From contig JAUXIP010000077.1 of the NCBI GenBank assembly GCA_030620935.1, positions 1 to 8,089 on the forward strand: a stretch of DNA of 8,089 bases, in the 5' to 3' direction. The notes below the pieces were generated by a model, which was not told the DNA's origin, did no database searches, and was given only the letters and a program-made list of their open reading frames with translations. Both the position numbers and the translations under genes were made by a program. This stretch comes from Deltaproteobacteria bacterium. Its GTDB lineage: Bacteria; Desulfobacterota_B; Binatia; UBA9968. Below, one piece after another: positions 7,273 through 8,089 of the stretch (its first letter is position 1; every line of letters starts with the position of its first letter).

Positions 7273-8089
7273 ATGGAATTTTCTAGAGACAGCGGCAACC
7301 ATCCCTTCAGTTTCTCGAGCTTAAGCAATGAGGTAAGACAGCTCAAGGAAACTTTGCTGAGCCAAATGCGCATTCTGGAGTCGGACCTCGAGCAAGTGGG
7401 CACGGTGGCAGCGGAAGAGGCCCAGCGAGCCGAGCAGGTAAGGGAAAGCCTCAAAGCAGAAGTGGCAACACTGCAGGCGCAGGTTGGGGAGAAAGAGGAA
7501 GCAGCACGGGCAAAAGAGGCTGCGGTTGGGGATTTAGAGAATCAGGTAAAAGAGAAAGAAGGATTACTGGAGGTTCGTGATGCGGAGCTAAAAGATCTTA
7601 AATCCAAAACAGATCTCCTTGGAGAGCGGATAAGCCGCATAGAATACGTCGTTAAGCAAGCAGAGTCGGCAGCGGGGGAGGTCGAGCATGCCAAGCAGGT
7701 AAGTGAGGGCTTGAGGGCAGAGGTGGCAGCACTGCAGGCTCAGCTGAGGGAAAAGGAAGAGGCGGTACGGGCGAAGGAGTCTGCGGTTCATGGGTTGGAA
7801 GATAATCTGAGCGCACAGCTAAAAGATTTAGAGAATCAGGTAAAAGAGAAAGAAGGACTGCTGGAGGTCCGTAATGCGGAGCTAAAGGGACTGAGATCCG
7901 AAATAGAGGCGCTTGTTGGCCGGATAGCGCGGATGGAGTCTGCTACCAGGCAAGCGGAGTCGGCGTTGGTGAGCGAAGCTCAACGAGCCGAGCAGGCGAG
8001 GGAGAGTTCGAGGGTCGAGATTGCAGTGCTTCAGGCTCCGCTGAGGGAGAAGGAAGAGGCGGTACGGGCGAAGGAGTCTGCGGTTCATG
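7273..8089 (+). CDS. Long repetitive coiled-coil protein, function unknown, 3' end beyond window
   Basis: The frame opens with ATG at 7273 and stays open for 272 codons to the right edge. GAGG at 7258-7261 is a plausible Shine-Dalgarno, 11 nt before the ATG. After a serine- and phenylalanine-containing start (MEFSRDSGNHPFSFSSL), the product is almost entirely predicted coiled coil, dominated by E, A, K, Q, L and R, with no membrane segment, signal peptide or enzymatic motif. It is internally repetitive: AEVA.LQAQ..EKEEA.RAKE.AV recurs from residues 62, 149 and (as IEIAVLQAP-like variant) 247, and LENQVKEKEGLLEVR recurs at residues 88 and 186. Such proteins are often labelled SMC-like, but no Walker A motif is present in the visible N-terminus, so that label is not supported. 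I recall similar proteins from Desulfobacterota and NC10-type genomes without known function. Confidence 0.82.
   Translation, partial: MEFSRDSGNHPFSFSSLSNEVRQLKETLLSQMRILESDLEQVGTVAAEEAQRAEQVRESLKAEVATLQAQVGEKEEAARAKEAAVGDLENQVKEKEGLLEVRDAELKDLKSKTDLLGERISRIEYVVKQAESAAGEVEHAKQVSEGLRAEVAALQAQLREKEEAVRAKESAVHGLEDNLSAQLKDLENQVKEKEGLLEVRNAELKGLRSEIEALVGRIARMESATRQAESALVSEAQRAEQARESSRVEIAVLQAPLREKEEAVRAKESAVH
7423..8089 (+). repeat. Coding tandem repeats of 87 and 99 codons in the coiled-coil gene
   Basis: Equivalent points of the repeat (QRAEQ / EHAKQ / QRAEQ) fall at 7423, 7684 and 7981, giving units of 261 and 297 bp and a partial third unit. The DNA itself is conserved: 7531-7563 and 7825-7857 are identical over 33 bp, and 7744-7792 and 8041-8089 differ at one of 49 bp. 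The longer unit has 11 extra residues (around HGLEDNLSAQLK) plus one single-residue insertion. Such conservation at synonymous sites suggests recent duplication or ongoing recombination. Confidence 0.8.

Noticed and set aside
7588..8088. Two similar minus-strand frames beginning MNRRLLRPYRLFL
   Set aside because: They resemble each other only because they are antisense to the repeated coiled-coil coding units; the plus frame is open throughout and compositionally convincing.
7423..8089. Repeats considered as a CRISPR array or minisatellite
   Set aside because: The periods are 261 and 297 bp, multiples of three, and preserve one reading frame with coiled-coil character, so they are coding protein repeats.
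7273..8089. Annotation of the coiled-coil protein as an SMC chromosome-partition protein
   Set aside because: SMC proteins begin with an ATPase head containing Walker A; this N-terminus has none, and shared coiled-coil composition is not evidence of homology.

Overview
The window looks like part of a chromosome from a Gram-negative, rod-shaped bacterium. It carries the MreB/MreC/MreD/PBP2 elongation machinery together with a membrane-anchored periplasmic PpiD/SurA-type folding factor, so an outer-membrane-bearing cell is likely. Gene order and protein style suggest a Desulfobacterota ('deltaproteobacterial') or NC10-like lineage. That placement is inferred from memory of similar proteins and has not been tested.

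Layout. Bases 1-3500 hold a compact minus-strand operon, mreB > mreC > mreD > mrdA (PBP2). PBP2 runs off the left edge just after its active-site serine motif. Bases 3501-4053 are a divergent intergenic region. It holds a strong sigma70-type promoter firing left into mreB, an inverted repeat followed by the broken start of an insertion-sequence transposase (3615-3737), about 240 bp of unassigned sequence with small hairpins, and a second promoter firing right into ppiD. Bases 4054-5961 encode a PpiD-like peptidyl-prolyl isomerase/chaperone, followed 63 bp later by a histidine-phosphatase-family enzyme (6025-6654). Bases 6655-7272 are a gene-free stretch of about 620 bp. Its first half is GC-rich and palindrome-laden, including a REP-like near-palindrome; its second half is AT-rich and starts with a terminator/attenuator-like set of competing hairpins. 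From 7273 to the right edge runs an open frame with no stop codon in the window, encoding a long internally repeated coiled-coil protein of unknown function.

How it works together. MreB filaments, MreC and MreD organise the elongasome that directs PBP2-dependent lateral wall synthesis, and PpiD assists folding of proteins leaving the Sec translocon, so both sides of the divergent promoter region serve envelope assembly. The most interesting points are three. The -35 hexamer of the mreB promoter coincides with the outer end of the IS-associated inverted repeat. The coiled-coil gene has near-identical DNA repeats of 87 and 99 codons, differing mainly by an 11-residue insertion. The spacer upstream of that gene is rich in structure. 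I found no tRNA, rRNA or CRISPR array, and nothing I would call a complete new defence or metabolic system.
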